64,000 nucleotides of DNA from Maniola hyperantus (GCF_902806685.2 NC_048561.1:3224001-3288000); one strand, 5' to 3'. Shown: positions 22,901 through 37,900, counted from the stretch's first letter. Translations and numbers: made by a program. Notes: generated from the letters alone by a model not told the origin.

Positions 22901-25900
22901 ACACGCGATGGGTTTTAATAAATTAACCAACTTGTGATTGCGATAATGGATTGCTATGCAATGTGGTAGGCGGGAGCTGGCGCCTTGTTTCTGATGGTCC
23001 AAGATCCCACTGCCGCCAGACGTTCCTTATTAAACGACTTTCAAAAAGGAGGTGGTTCTCAGTTCGGCCCGTTTTTTTATGTATGTACACCGATTTTTTC
23101 AAGATTTCTGGACCGATTTGCAAATATTTTTAGAATAATTATTTACTGAACATGCAAAATTAATAAAGTATAATGCATGCATTATGATGATAATTTTGTT
23201 AATTTAATTTCAAGTTTTATTTTTTTTTTATTTTTATTATTCATGTACCAAAATTGTAGTTACAAAGTAATAATAAATTAAGTTACATTGGAAATGCTTA
23301 TCTCTAAACAGAGATTTCTTCCAGCTTCCCATTCAGGCATTCCCATTTTAGTTTAGTGTTCAAACGCTAAACGAATTTAATTTTTTGATTAAGTATTATA
23401 TTTATGTATTTAGTAGATTATTACAATGTACCATTTTGCAATGCCCTAACAGAGCCTCACGTAAATTCCGTCACGGAAAATACGTGCTGAGCATAGCATA
23501 CTCCTATAAAAGTAGGTATACATTTGGCAATAATAATAAGATTATTATCATACCACACCGCACCGCGCGCCACTGCACCGTAAGGAATTTCACCCTCACC
23601 ATCTGGGTGTCTGGTGCACTTCGACCGTCCGTTGCGCCAGATCCTTCTATCCACGCACGTGCAAACTGTGGAACCAACTCCCATCGGCGGTGTTCCCACT
23701 AGATTATAACATGGGGTTATTCAAGGGGCGGACCAACAAATTCCTAAAAGGCCGGCAACGCATCGGCGGCTCCTCTGGTGCTGCAAATGTTCATGGGCGG
23801 CGGTATCACTTAACATCAGGTGACCCGCCTGCTCGTTTGCTCGCTATATCTATTAAAAAAAAAACCACAGAGAATGTGGTCTGTGTATTATGTGTATGTG
23901 TATACGCATTCACAGGAAAGCTCAGAGTCACTCAGCGAGCGATGAAAATGGAGATCCTTGGAGTTTTTCTACGTGATCAAATCAGAAATGAGGAGATCCG
24001 TAGGGGAACCTGAGTACTTAACCGACATAGCTCAGCGGGATGCGAAGCTGAAGTGGAAATGGGCAGGGCCCATAATTCGAAAAACCGATAGGCGTTGGTG
24101 TCCCAATCCCAACGTGCTGGAAAGTGCAGCTGTAGTGTCCACTAGGTGGTAGGTGTCGTTTACAAACGAGTCAAAGGGAGCCGCTGGAAGCCGGCGCGGC
24201 GCTAGATCATGGCTTGTGGATGTGGAAGTCCCTACAAGAGATCTATGTCCAGTTGTGGACATCTGTCGGTTGATGATGATGATATTCATAATAGACAGGT
24301 CGAGATGGCAATCGGGGTATAAGGCGTGGGGACGCCCCACACACCCTCACGTTACCCGCGCTATCTCGCACCGGGTTACCGCAAGGCCTGTGCGGATGAG
24401 GGGGCGTCCTTACCCCGATCGCCATCTCGAACTGTCGCGCACTATAACTGCTAGTTTTTTTTAAATTCAGATACAAGTTAGCCCTTGACTGCAATCTCAC
24501 CTTGTGGTAAGTGATGATGCAATCTAAGATGGATGCGAGTTAACCTGGAAGGGGTATGGCAGTTTTTATTAAACCCATACCCCTTTGGTTTCTACACGGC
24601 ATCGTACTGGAACGCTAAATAGCTTGGCGGTACGGTAGGGTGGTAACTAGCCACGGCCGAAGCTTACCACCAGATCAGACCAGTGAAATTATAAAAATCC
24701 AATGCCAGGAATCGAACCCGGGACCTCCCACTAGCAAGACCACAGCGCTCACCATTGCGTATAAGGGACGAGGAAAGGAAGGTCGGGCTAGTTAGGCTAG
24801 TCATAGATACTGATCATCGGTCATGAGCAGTAATAATATAAAAAACCCGGCCAAGTGCGAGTCAGGCTCGCGCAATGAGGGTTCCGTACTACGATAAATC
24901 AAAAACTATTATGCATAAAAATAAACAAAAATCTCTTTTAGAACGCAAAGGTAAAGTCATTCAAATGATACCCCACTTGGTATAGTAATCTTACTTAAGT
25001 TGAAAATACTAATTATTTTTTCAAAACACATTTTTTTTTGTGATGTGACAACAAATTCACGGTTTTCAGATATTTCCTATAAGACCTACCTACCTGCCAA
25101 ATTTCACGATTCTAGGTCAACGGGAAGTATCCTGTAGATTTCTTGACAGACAGACAACAAAGTGATCCTATAAGGGTTCCGTTTTTCCTTTTGAGGTACG
25201 GAACCCTAAAAATAACAAGAAGTAATTACTCGTTATGAATATTGTAATATTCACACAGACATACATTGTAATTTTGTTTTGTTTTGAAACCGACCGGTTT
25301 TTCCTCAAACCTCATCGTTTCTTGCAAAGTAAAAAAACTTGTCAAGGTTTTTGTACTGACATTTATTTACAAAATAAAGTATATTTTATGTAAATGATGT
25401 GACTCGGTTTTACAGACTTCCTTTAGCGCAATTAACTAATTTAATGTTTGCAATAGATTACACATTATACTTCATCATGATCAACCCATCGCCGGCTCAC
25501 TACAGAGCACGGGTCTCCTCTCAGAGTGAGAAGGGTTTTGGCCATAGTCTACCACGCTAGCCATGTGCGGATTGGTAGACTTCACACACCTTTGAGAACA
25601 TTATGGAGAACTCTCAGGCATGCAGGGTTTTGTCACGATGTTTTCCTTCACCGTTAAAGCAAGTGATATTTAATTAATTAAAACGCACATAGCTCCGAAA
25701 AGTAAGAGGTGCGTGCCCGGGATCGAACCCTCGACCTCCGATTAGAAGGCGGACGTCCTAACCACTAGGCTATCACAGCTTTTTTTACTTAATTTAGTCA
25801 AATTAAAATATATAAAAGGAAAAAGGTGACTGACTAACTGGCTGATCTATCAACGCACAGCTCAAACTACTGATGAGATGAGGCTATTAATCGCGGTGAA

Positions 25901-28900
25901 ATGTATCGTAATTTTTTTTGTATTAAGACTCCATGGCCCCAGGGTCTCCACGGCAAACGGAACAAAACTGTAACTCTCGATAAGAGAGGCATACGTGCGC
26001 CTTTACTTGATAGTTAAAGGTGCGTGCCCCGGATCGAACCCTGTACCCACGATATTTGATACACAGAGGCCAAAGTTTGAACCACTGATGTATGGAAAAA
26101 CTTATTTAAAGTTTATGAATGCACCAAACTTGTTGTAAACTGTAAATTATTCTTCTTTAATAAATAAATAAATACAAATACAAAAATACAAATACTAGGC
26201 TATCTTTCGCTTAAATCGCTTTTCGACAAAATAGTTACTGAGCTGTAATATAATTACAGCTATATATATAAATAGAATAAGCTATATATAAATATTACAG
26301 CTTAGTAACTACGCGTAAAATTTGACTCCTCACGCGCCATTTTGTCACTTATGACAAAAGTACGATTTTAGTCATATTTCAAAGGTGAACCGTACTTTTG
26401 ACATGACAGTTGACCCATAGAGTTAAAGTGGCGCGTGAGGAATCATTCTATACGAGCTATAAGCATTTTTTTTGAAGGAATGAATATTTATCTAAATATA
26501 TAAAATTCTTCAAAGTCCTGACTGACTGACTGACATAGATATCAACGCACAGCCTAAACCGCTGGTCCTAGAGACATGAAATTCGGAGGGTGTGTTCTTT
26601 GTAAAGAGTAGGTAACGAATTTTTTGAAATTCCACCCCTAAGTGGGTTAAATGGGGGATGGAAGTTTGTATGAAAGTCCGTCATTTTTGAAGTAACATCA
26701 ATGAAAATTGGTATTTAAGCTTTCGGTTAAAAATAAAAAAATACGTATTTCACGATTTTTGGAAACTCTACTACCAAGGGGGTTAAATAGGGGATGAAAG
26801 TCGGTCATTTTTCAAGTTATTTTCATGAAAATTGATAGTTGGGTTTTAGGCAACAAATGAAGAAATATGTACTTCAGGGTTTTCGGAAATTTAACCCTCA
26901 CCTCGATTTTCTAAATTCCACCCGAGCGAAGCCGGGGCGGGTCAGCTAGTTTATTATACCAGAATTATTATATTTTGACTTAAATGGACTGGCCTTTGAA
27001 CTAGGAGATCCCGTGTCTTAGGGGCCAGTGCCTTCCCATACATAGTACGGACTATACTTATACCTATAGGTACCTAAACATTAGATGCTATCAGTCCTCA
27101 TAGTAGTACCAGTTCAACTTGTTAGCTATTAGCACATACATGCTAATGATTATGCTAAAGACATATCGAAGGTCTCGTCTACAATCAAATACACTGTGTC
27201 ATAGGTCCGAGAATATCATAGAATAGAAATTACCTGATTACCTACAGTAAAGGCTTGTCAACTGTCTCTGATGTACAATGAACCAAAAGCTTCCGCTGAA
27301 ACAGGTCGAATCTGTATGGTGCAACATGCAGCATGCGAAATGCACCGCCCGCCCTCCCACTGCTAAACATGCAGTGTGGTGCTACGTGGTGGTGGTGCGT
27401 ATTGCTTGCTTGGTGGCTGTTTCTTCCTGCATGTTTAGCAGTGGGAGGGCGGGCGGTGCATTTTTTTTTTAAATTTATTATCAAATCAAAATACATACAA
27501 ATAAAAGCTTAAACTAAAAACACCGAAAAAACCACAGAGGTTTGTCCTCAGTGCCTAGCTGCAACGAACGAATTTCGCATGCTGCATGTTGCACCATACA
27601 GATTCTACCTATTTCAGCGGATTATAGCAAATTAAGCTTTTGCTTCATTGTATATCATGGACTTCCGCAAAGTAACGCCTGCTTCTATACAACATGTCTC
27701 GGATGGTTCAGACTTTCAGGGCACGCACCTCTAACTTTCGGAATTATAGCCCGGTCAAGTTAAGTTTGCACCTCACGTCGATTAAAAATTAAAAAAAAAA
27801 TTAAAAACTCAACAAGTGGCAGACAAAAATTCGTAGTAGGTCTGCCACTTGTTGAGTTGTTAATTTTTTTTTAATTTTTAATCGACGCTTGCGATTAGCT
27901 TGACCGGGTAGTAGGCAGTGGCGTGCACAGGAGTTCCAGCCAGGGTATGCATTTAGGTATGAACTTATTTTACGGTAGGTTATAATGAAAAAGGAAGCAT
28001 TGATTTCTTACAATGAGGGTAAGCAGTGCGTTTATGCCTCTATGAGCTGCACGCCACTGGTAGTAGGTAGGTATGTGTGTTTTAAGCAATTAAATATCAC
28101 TTGCTTTAACGGTGAAGGCAAAGAAAGTTTCAAAGGTGTCTGAAATCTGCCAATCCGCATTCGGTCCGCGTGGTGGAGTGGACTATGGCCAAACCCTTCT
28201 CATTCTAAAGAGACTTTTATTACTTTTTACTATTCTCATTTTCTGGCGGGAGGCTTCGGCCGTGGCTAGTTACCACTAAGGGCTAAGTACGTACTTCTAC
28301 AGGTATTTATTCTGAGGTTGATAGTGATGATGTGCCCAGCCCATAGCCACCGCCGTCGTAATCTATGACATCGTGTTCGGAATATGTTTTTTTTAAATAG
28401 AGATAGCGAGCAAACGAGCAGGCGGGTCACCTGATGTTAAGTGATTACCGCTGCCCATGGACATTTGCAGCATCAGAGGAACCGCCGATGCGTTGCCGGC
28501 CTTTTAGGAATTTGTTGTTCCGCCCCTTGAATAACCCCATGTTGTGTTAATATGTTCTAAACGATATAGTATTTTTCTTTGATTTCAGTGCGACTATGTG
28601 TAGTAGAAGGCCGGGGACCCTTCAAACGTGGGGCCACGTTTTGCCCACTGCTGGACGATGAGAAGTCGGGACTAGAATGTGTCTTGGGAACAGATCAGTA
28701 AGTAAAATTTATTAAGAGCTCAAAAACTATAAAATCATTATGATGTAGTAATAATAAATATCTATGTATCTACTTAATAATCCTTTCGATTCCTGGCAGG
28801 GATTTGGAATTTTATAATTTCTAAATTTCTAGTCTGGTCTGGTGGGAGGCTTCGGCCGTGGCTAGTCACCACCCTACCGGAAAAGCCGTGCCGCGAAGCA

Positions 28901-31900
28901 AATTTAGCGTACCAGTACGATGCCGTGTAGAAACCAAAGGGGCATGGGTTTATTAAAAACTGCCATACCCCTCCCAGGTTCCGCCCGCCCGCTTCCGTCT
29001 TAGACTGCATCGTCACTTACCACCAGGTGAGATTGCAGTCAAGGGCTAACTTGTACCTATCTAAATAAAAAAATATATATCAAACAGTTCCCATTTTTAA
29101 AAGATCTAAGTAAAGTAAATCCACGTGGACTAAATCGCATGCATCATCATAATATCTCTATCTATAATATAAAGAATCACTAAATGTGTTGCTGATCGCA
29201 AATCTCGAGAACTGCTGAACCGATTTCGCTAATTCTTTTTTCATAATATTCCTTGAAGTACGAGGATGGTTCTTACGAAGAGAAAAATTTAAAAAAAATC
29301 CTGAAAAAGAATCGACTGTTAGGCGGAACGAAGTTCGCCAGGGCAGCTAGTATATTACCTATGTACCTATATAAAAATGAATCGCAAAATGTGTTGCTGA
29401 TCGCAAATCTCGAGAACAGCTGAATCGATTTCATAATATTCCTTGAAGTACGAGCATGGTTCTTACGAAGAGAAAAATTAAAAAAAAATCCTGAAAAAGA
29501 ATCGACTGTTAGGCGGTACGAAGTTCGGCGGGGCAGCTAGTTTAAAATAAAATGTACCTATGCTAACTCCATTGATTTTTATAGGCGTTGGCATATAATC
29601 TCCGATCTCTTCAGTTCTTAGGGACGCATGCGGCAAGCCTACTCATATTGATAACCCATTTAATTTGATATTTATGTATATTTTCAGGCTGGATTGTCTT
29701 CGACGTATAGGCAAGAACACTGTGGACTTCGGAGTATTCAGCCCTGAGGACCTCATCGCAGCGCAGTGGGCAGACATCGATGTGCTGGTCACTGATGAAC
29801 TGAGGAATCGATTCAGTAAGTCCTCCTTTAACCTACCGTCACTGGTGGTCTTCCAAAATACTTAAACTCCACGTCCTTTGTTAGTTTTAAGTGTAATAAT
29901 AATAACCATTTTAAATTATCGATTAAACTAAAAAATACGTCATTAAGATGTGACGTCACATTCCAGTATTTCATAGAATATCGCATAGTGCGCGTTTTGA
30001 CGTTTGATAAAAAGTTATTGATTTGACTAGTTGTCAAAAATACCGAATTAGTGTTATATTTTCTGTTTCTACGCAAAGGGCCCTACGCTGAAGTGGCAAT
30101 GGACAGGGCACATAGTTCGTAAAACCGATAGACGTTGGGGTCCCAAGGTGCTGGAATGGCGACCTCGCACCGGAAGACGCAGTGTTAGAAGACCCCCCAC
30201 TAGGTGGACGGACGACATCAGATGAGTCGCAGGGAGCCGCTGGACGGCGGCGGCGCAAGACCGTGGCGTGTGAAAGTCCCTACAAGAGACCTATGTATAT
30301 TATTATTGTATATAAGTTGATTTGGGTATTTATTATAAGATATTTATGTAGTTTATTAGATTCTAGTACCGTAGACCTATTCCACTTCTTGATACGCCTT
30401 ACTCACAACCTTGAATGGGAAGCTGGAAGAAATCTCTGTTTAGAGATAAGCATTTCCGATGTAACTTAATTTATTATTACTTTGTAACTACAATTTTTGG
30501 TACATGAATAATAAAAATAAAAAAAATAAAAATATGTCCAGCAGTGGACGTCTATCGGTAGATGATGATGATGATGTTATATTTTCTGTTTCCAGGGCCC
30601 TACACAAAGGGCCCTACGCTGAAAGTGGGAATGGACAGGGCACATAGTTCGTAAAACCGATAGACGTTGGGGTCCCAAGGTGCTGGAATGGCGACCTCGC
30701 ACCGGAAGACGCAGTGTTGGAAGACACCCCACTAGGTCGACGGACGACATCAGACGAGTTGCAGGGAGCCGCTGGACGGCGGCGGCGCAAGACCGTGGCG
30801 TGTGGTATGATGATGATGATGATGATATATTTTCTGTTTCCAGGGCCGTACGCAAGGAGCATAGTAGCAGTGGTGAACCGTCGCATCTTGCCCGACCGGC
30901 CCACCTCCTTGGACTTTGTTCTGCGCAACACCACGCTCTGCCATCCTGTGGTCGGAGTCAACGATTTACGGCCACTGTCGGACACACTCACTGGGGTATA
31001 TAATATACACGCTGAAGTTTTGATGGTTGTTTTCCCGAAGCGAAATGATTTTGTCGTGGTATTACAATCCATTTATAAATATATAAAAAAAAAATATTAG
31101 AGTCAAAAATGACAAATTTACAATCGAGAAAAAAAAAATTCGAATGAGACCTCGAACCAGTGTTTCCATGTACACGGTAATTACCGTAGATGCACCGTAA
31201 TTCAGTCCTAATGTACGGTCAAGGTAATATAGCCATTACCTTGACCGTGTCACCGTAATACAAAAATCACGTTAAAAATTCATAATATTATACTGCGTAA
31301 TACGAGTACGAATCTCAGTCACCTTAGCATATTTCGTAATAACAACATTTCTCTTGCTCTCGGTTTAAGCATCAAATCTCAGCAATCTACTTTCGTCCTT
31401 ATTCAAGCAATTAGGAAATCCGTTTATGAAAAAGATATTGCTATTCTAGGAGAGTCGGATTCAGAATAATATTAATAATTGATTAAAAAGCAAATTCGTG
31501 ACTTTTTTCTTTTAAAAATGACACGGTAATTTACACGGTATTCTTTTAGCTAATCCACCGTAATTTAATCTAGAAACACCGTAATTTTAACCCTTCAACA
31601 CGGTAATTCTCGATTTACATATGGAAACACTGCCTCGAACCAATAGTGATACCGCGTGCGCGCAGGCTAGTTTATGCCGTATCACTACGATCGAGAGCTT
31701 ATTTTGCTCTAAACTTTTTCACTTTATTGGCAGCACGATTCGAGAAGATGTACCTACCTAGTACCTACTATTCACATTACATCTAGTGAGTTACTACAGT
31801 TTCTCACACTTTCGAGTTGATGATTTTTTTTGTAATTATTTCAAAACAAAAACATTTTTACTTTTTAAGTTTAACTCAAAATTTTGATAGTACTACTGAC

Positions 31901-34900
31901 GGCAAATCGTTCTGCCGCGGGAAGACAACCACTAAAACTTCACCGTGTATATACAGGATGTAACCAGAACGAACGTCGTGAGTGTTCTAACGTCACCCGG
32001 ACGTGGACTAACGCCACGGCCTCGGGGGCGTACGGACTAACCAGTAGTCCAACAACTCCACCCATCCCAACGTCATCCTAAGCCGTGCTCCGAGCCTCAC
32101 AGGAGGCGCCCTTAGGAGGACGTTCTCCGACCTCTCGAATTATTTCTTCGAGCCCTAGGGCTCACCCCCAGACGGAGCTTCGCGCTCGCGCCACCGGTGC
32201 CACTGTAGCGGTCAGTAGGTCCTACGCAGCATAATCAATCCGAAACAGAACACAGAACGCTAGCAAAAACTTAGCGTTATTGTTATACTACCATAACACA
32301 ATCCAATATCAATAACCATTCGCCTCATTTTGAAGTTTTAGTGATTTAGTATTTTTCAAATCCGCAATGTATAGCGTGCAAAACTCGGGTCAATACCCCG
32401 CCTACGACGCGGCATTGAATTTGAGTGGCCTACTTACGCAACTTTCATTGACCTCTAGCGTTGTTTTATTTGCAATATATCGTGAACCACGCTGGCCAAG
32501 TGCGGATTGGTAGACTTCACACACCTTTGAGAACATTATGGAGAACTCTCAGGCATGCAGGTTTCCTCACGATGTTTTCCTTCACCGTTAAAGCAAGTGA
32601 TATTTAATTATTTAAAACGCACATAACTCCGAAAAGTTAGAGGTGCGTGCCCGGGATCGAACCGCCGACCTCCGATTAGAAGGCGGACGTCCTAAACACT
32701 AGGCTATCACAGCTTTTTCTTCTACTCATCATCATGATCAACCTGTCGCCGGCTCACTACAGAGCACGGGTCTCCTCTCAGAGTGAGAAGGGTTTTGGCC
32801 ATAGTCTACCACGCTGGCCATGTGCGGATTGGTAGACCTTGATGCGGGGATTTTCTTCTACTACTTCTTCTAAACTTAATTGAATCTTTTTATCTTCATT
32901 TCAGTACTTGGAGTCCCTGATCATTCCTCGCGCCTGCGACCCCAGCCTGACCTTAACGGAGAACAGGATCAAGGCCCTATCTGAGTTTTTCCACAAGGCC
33001 TGCAAAGCTGGTCCCTGGGTGCCCGATGTAGAAAGGGATGCTGAACTCAGTAAGTACCTATCTTCTTTCTTTTTTTAGAGTTCCGTACCTCAAAAGGAAA
33101 ACGGAACCCTTATAGGATCACTTTGTTGTCTGTCTGTCTGACTGTCAAGAAACCTACAGGGTATTTCCCGTTGACCTAGAATCATGAATTTGGCAGGTAG
33201 GTAGATATTATAGCTGACATTTGGGGAAAAATCTGAAAACCGTGAATTTAGGGTTAGATCACACAAAAAAATTTAAATTGTGGTCATGAACTAATAATTA
33301 GTATTTTCAACTTTCGAAGTGAGATAACTATATCAAGTGGGGTATCATTTATTATGAAAGGTCTTCACCTGTACATTCTAAAACAGATTTTGATTTATTT
33401 TTATCCATCATAGTTTTTGAATTATCGTGCAAAATGTCGAAAAAATACGACTGTTGTACGGAACCCTCAATGCGCGAGCCTGACTCGCACTTGGTCGGTT
33501 TTTTTTTTCTTCCGTGATCATCCAATGGCGACCACACCAGTGTGACTCTATAGTCCAGTTAAACTACTTTAGTTTTGCCTGCAAAGTTTTCCGGAAGTTT
33601 TTGAAAATTGGTGATTTTCGACATGCTCATTCCGAATTTATATTTTACTAGCTTATGCTCGCGACTTCGTCCGCGTGGACTACACAGATTTCAAACCCCT
33701 ATTTCACCCCCTTAGGGGTTGAATTTTCCAAAATCCTTTCATAGCGGACGCCTACGTCATAATAGCTATCTGCATGCCAAATTTCAGCCCGATCCGTCCA
33801 GTAGTTTGAGCTGTGCGTTGATAGATCAGTCAGTCAGTCAGTCAGTCAGTCAGTCAGTCAGTCACCTTTTCCTTTTATATATTTAGATAAGTCCCGCAAA
33901 TTGCTATTGAGCTGGAACCATATCTCATTAACATCGAAATGACGTTATTTTGGACGTCATTTGACGTACCTACCTATATTTAAGTAAAAATATACCTACC
34001 ATCAGCTCGAAACTTCAGTCTAGTGCTGACGTCACTAAAATGGCGGCCAAGCGCATTAGCAATTTGCTAGGCCCTATAGCTCCTATTTTGCCGCTCGCGC
34101 CGCCATCTTGAAAAAATGGTGCCCAAAAACAGTTTTTTGACGATAAGTTCTTTCCGGCTCATTTTAGGATAACAATAATGGAGTCTTAGTGCAAAAAAAA
34201 ATTTACGAGACATTTCACCGCGATTAGCCTCACCTGGTGACAGAAGGGCTGGCTCATGTTTTGCGCAACGGATCAGCCTGGCTGTCCAGCGCGGAATTGT
34301 AGTCAGAAGGCTAGCTTTAAGTTTTATTCTAATACTAGATGTTGCCCGCGACTTCTTCCGTGTGGATTTAGGTTTTTAAAAATCTCGTGGGAACTCTTTG
34401 ATTTTCCGGGATAAAAAGTAGCCTATGTCTTTCCCGAGATGCAAGCTATCGCTGTACCAAATTTTGTCAAAATCGGTTGAGCGGATGGGCCGTGAAAGGC
34501 TAGCAGACAGACAGACAGACAGACACACTTATGCATTTATAATATTATATTAGTATGGATTCTCATTTAAAATTGTGAATCCCCCATTTTACTTTGTGCA
34601 GAGAGTAAATACCCCAACCTTTGCGCCGGCTGCGCCAACCCAGCGTGCAGAGAGGACGACAAGTACTGGGGTCCCACGGGCGCATTGGAGTGTCTTCTGG
34701 ACAACTCCGGGGACACCATGTGGGGGGAACTGTACGACGTGCAGTACATCTTTGGGGTAAGTCGTACATTTGTTATAACAGAGGGTAATACCCCAACCTT
34801 TGCGCCGGCTGCGCCAACCCAGCGTGCAGAGAGGAGGACAAGTACTGGGGTCCCACGGGCGCATTGGAGTGTCTTCTGGACAACTCCGGGGACACCATGT

Positions 34901-37900
34901 GGGGGGAACTGTACGAGGTGCAGTACATCTTTGGGGTAAGTCGTACATTTGTTATAACAGAGGGTAAATACCCCAACCTTTGCGCCGGCTGCGCCAACCC
35001 AGCGTGCAGAGAGGACGACAAGTACTGGGGTCCCACGGGCGCATTGGAGTGTCTTCTGGACAACTCCGGGAACACCATGTGGGGGGAACTGTACGAGGTG
35101 CAGTACATCTTTAGGGTAAGTCATACAACATAAGCTGGGGGTTCGATCCCGGGCACGCACCACAAACATTTCGGAGTTATGTATTATTATTTAAAAAAAA
35201 AAATTATTCATATACTTTTTTATTCAAGTAAATTTTTACAAGTGCTTTTGAATCGTCAACTAGTTTAATTTACCACTGGTTCGGAATGCCGTTCCTACCG
35301 AGAAGAACCAGCAAGAAACTCATCGGTTGCTTTATATTTTTATTTTTTCTTGTAGTTGAACTCATCATCGGTGTCTGGAGAACCGATTCTCTCGAGCAAA
35401 CAATTCGCCTACCTCTGTCGCGACGGCACGTGGCAAGCCATAGAAGACAACCTAACTCCCTGCGTGTGGCTCAACCGACCCTGGCCCGTCGTCATTGCTA
35501 AGAGGTAAGTAAAGTACTTCTCCTCTTTTCTGTCCTCTTCTCCTTTACTCCTATAGCTTCTATGGGTACCTCTGTCGCAATGGCACGTGGCACCCCATAG
35601 AAGACAACCTAACTCCCTGCGTGTGGCTCAACCGACCCTGGCCCGTCGTCATTGCTAAGAGGTAAATACTTACTAAGCTGTGATAGCCTAGTGGTTAGGC
35701 CGTCCGCCTTCTAATCGGAGGTCGGAGGTTCTATCCCGGGCACGCACCTCTAACTTTTCCGAGTTATGTGCGTTTCAAGTAATTATAATATATCACTTGC
35801 TTTAACGTTGAAGGAAAACATCGTGAGGAAACCTGCATGCCTGAGAGTTCTCCATAATGTTCTCAAAGGCGTCTGAAGTCTACCAATCCGCACATGGCCA
35901 GCGCGGTAGACTAAGGTAAAAACCCTTCTCACTGAGAGGAGACCCGTGCTCTGTATAGTGAGCCGGCGATGGGTTGATCATGATGATGATGAAGTACTCA
36001 CTTGACGCAATTTTCCAAATGCCGCCCAGCCCAGCTGTATTCTTCTGTCAGCTTTCTTGTCGAAGTTGTTTCTACCAAGTTGTATTATCAGTCCTAGCTA
36101 GTTGTATTCTTGAACAACTTCGATGCCGACATTTTCGACAAAGACGGATCTCGGGATGACGTACCCATTAAACAGGACTTTTTTTGTCCACGAACGAAGG
36201 GAAGGAAAGGCCTATGTCCAGCAGTGGACGCAAACAGGCTGATTGATAGATTGATTGAAGTACTTACTTCTTCTACGATCACTTCTTCTATTCTCACTTA
36301 TTTCATAACTTCATCTAGTCTTATCTTTAATTCAATTATCTAAACCTTAATTCTACTCTACTCTACCTCTTTGCTTCTTATTTGAACTCCTTCCCACCTT
36401 TCTTCATGACTGTCCTCTTCTCTTCATCCCAGAATCCTCTAATCTTCATATCCTTCATCTCATCTCTTCTTTCCTCTTTGCAGTAATTTTTACCTTTCAT
36501 TAACGTTCTCTCTTTTATTAAGTTCTTCGTTTATGTAATTCGGTTCTTGATATAAGCCTTGATATAATTGCTAATGCGCGTGGCGGCCATTTTAGTGACG
36601 TCAGCACTAGACTGAAGACTTCGAGCTGATGGTATATTTTTATTTAAATATACGTCAAATGACGTCATTTCGATGTTAATGAGACCTTGTTCCAGCGCAA
36701 AAGCAATTTGCGGGATTTATACCTCTATTCTCTTTTGCTCTATCTTCTTTACCGGTTTACCCAGTTCAGGGCACCAGCTGAAAATCAGCGCTGTATGTTT
36801 GAATACAGAATACTTTAGAATTTAATAAAGTTCTTTATTACTTTAGCGTTTAAACTAAAATAAAATAAACTACCGTGAGTGATTTCCATTCTAAATAGTA
36901 AATAATGAGGCCGATTCTCTTGTACACAATCTCTAAACTAAACTAAATTAACAGGTCTAAACCTAGTGCTATCCTTTTCCGCAAGCAACATTTTGACACG
37001 GATAGCAATAGATTTAGACGTGTCATTTTAGTTTAGCTTAGAGATCGTGTACAAGAAAATCGGCCCCAGTATCTGTCCCGGCTGTACTCACGTGTCTAGT
37101 CGACGTTAGCCCGACTAGTTTCGAACCCATCCGGGGTCCTTTTTCAAGGGAGTACGTTCGCGCACGCGCCGCGGTTTTGACACATATAAAACGCGCGAAC
37201 GGACTCCCGTGAGTACAGCCGGGACAGATATTCTTTATTACTCTTTACAGGAAAGCAGCAGCAGCAGTGAGCAAACTCATAGGCTCATTAAAGGAAGATG
37301 ACATGTTCAACAGCCACTGGCGGGGGGCTCTGACCTCCCTGCTGGAAATACGTCAGCCCCCTACACCGCTGAACCCACCCAAAACCCCCCTGGACTATTT
37401 GGCGTCGGCTCAAGGATTCAGGGAAGCGTACAGCCAGAGTGGTTGTGACCCACCGAGGTAAGTCTCTTGTTATCTGAGGCAAGTGTAGACAGACAATAAT
37501 TACCTATATTTTTAAACCAAAATATGGATTAAGCCACTCTGGTATATTGTGCTTTAATTATAAACTCCCCGCAAATTGCTAATGCGCGTGACCGCCATTT
37601 TAGTGACGTTAGCACTAGACTGAAGTTTCGAGCTAATGGTATATTTTTACTGAAATATTCGTCAAATGACGTCAAAATGACGCCATTTCGATGTTAATGA
37701 GGCATGCTTCCAGCGCAATAGCAATTTGCGGGACTTATACCAGAAACTAGACTGATCCGTCAGTGACAGAGTGGCAAAATTGACAGCAAATCCTATTGTC
37801 AAAACTTAAGTCTATGACCTATGTGTCAAAAGGACGCTTAAATCGCTGACCCTTATCGAATATAGTAGGGTGTCCATACTTTTATTTTTTTGTAGATTTC

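Larger units (their letters stand above)
13989..28588. repeat. Transferrin intron 1 (14.6 kb), mosaic of repeats
   Basis: It separates the signal-peptide exon from the N-lobe. Recognised content is a succession of SINEs, MITEs, LINE tails and the ~430-bp GGGTTCCGTACCTC family, listed individually. Stretches such as 14,345-14,640, 15,080-15,360 and 17,080-17,400 show nothing I can assign. No other host gene is visible in it. Confidence 0.7.

Noticed and set aside
30577..31100. Frames with (D)n and (H)n runs near 30.6-31.1 kb
   Set aside because: They read through LINE 3' fragments and a GATGAT microsatellite. Only 30,844-30,995 (transferrin exon 4) is supported.
34563..35169. Antisense 200-codon frame over the triplicated exon
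   Set aside because: A repeated shadow of exon 6; the sense strand carries the conserved transferrin sequence and the splice sites.
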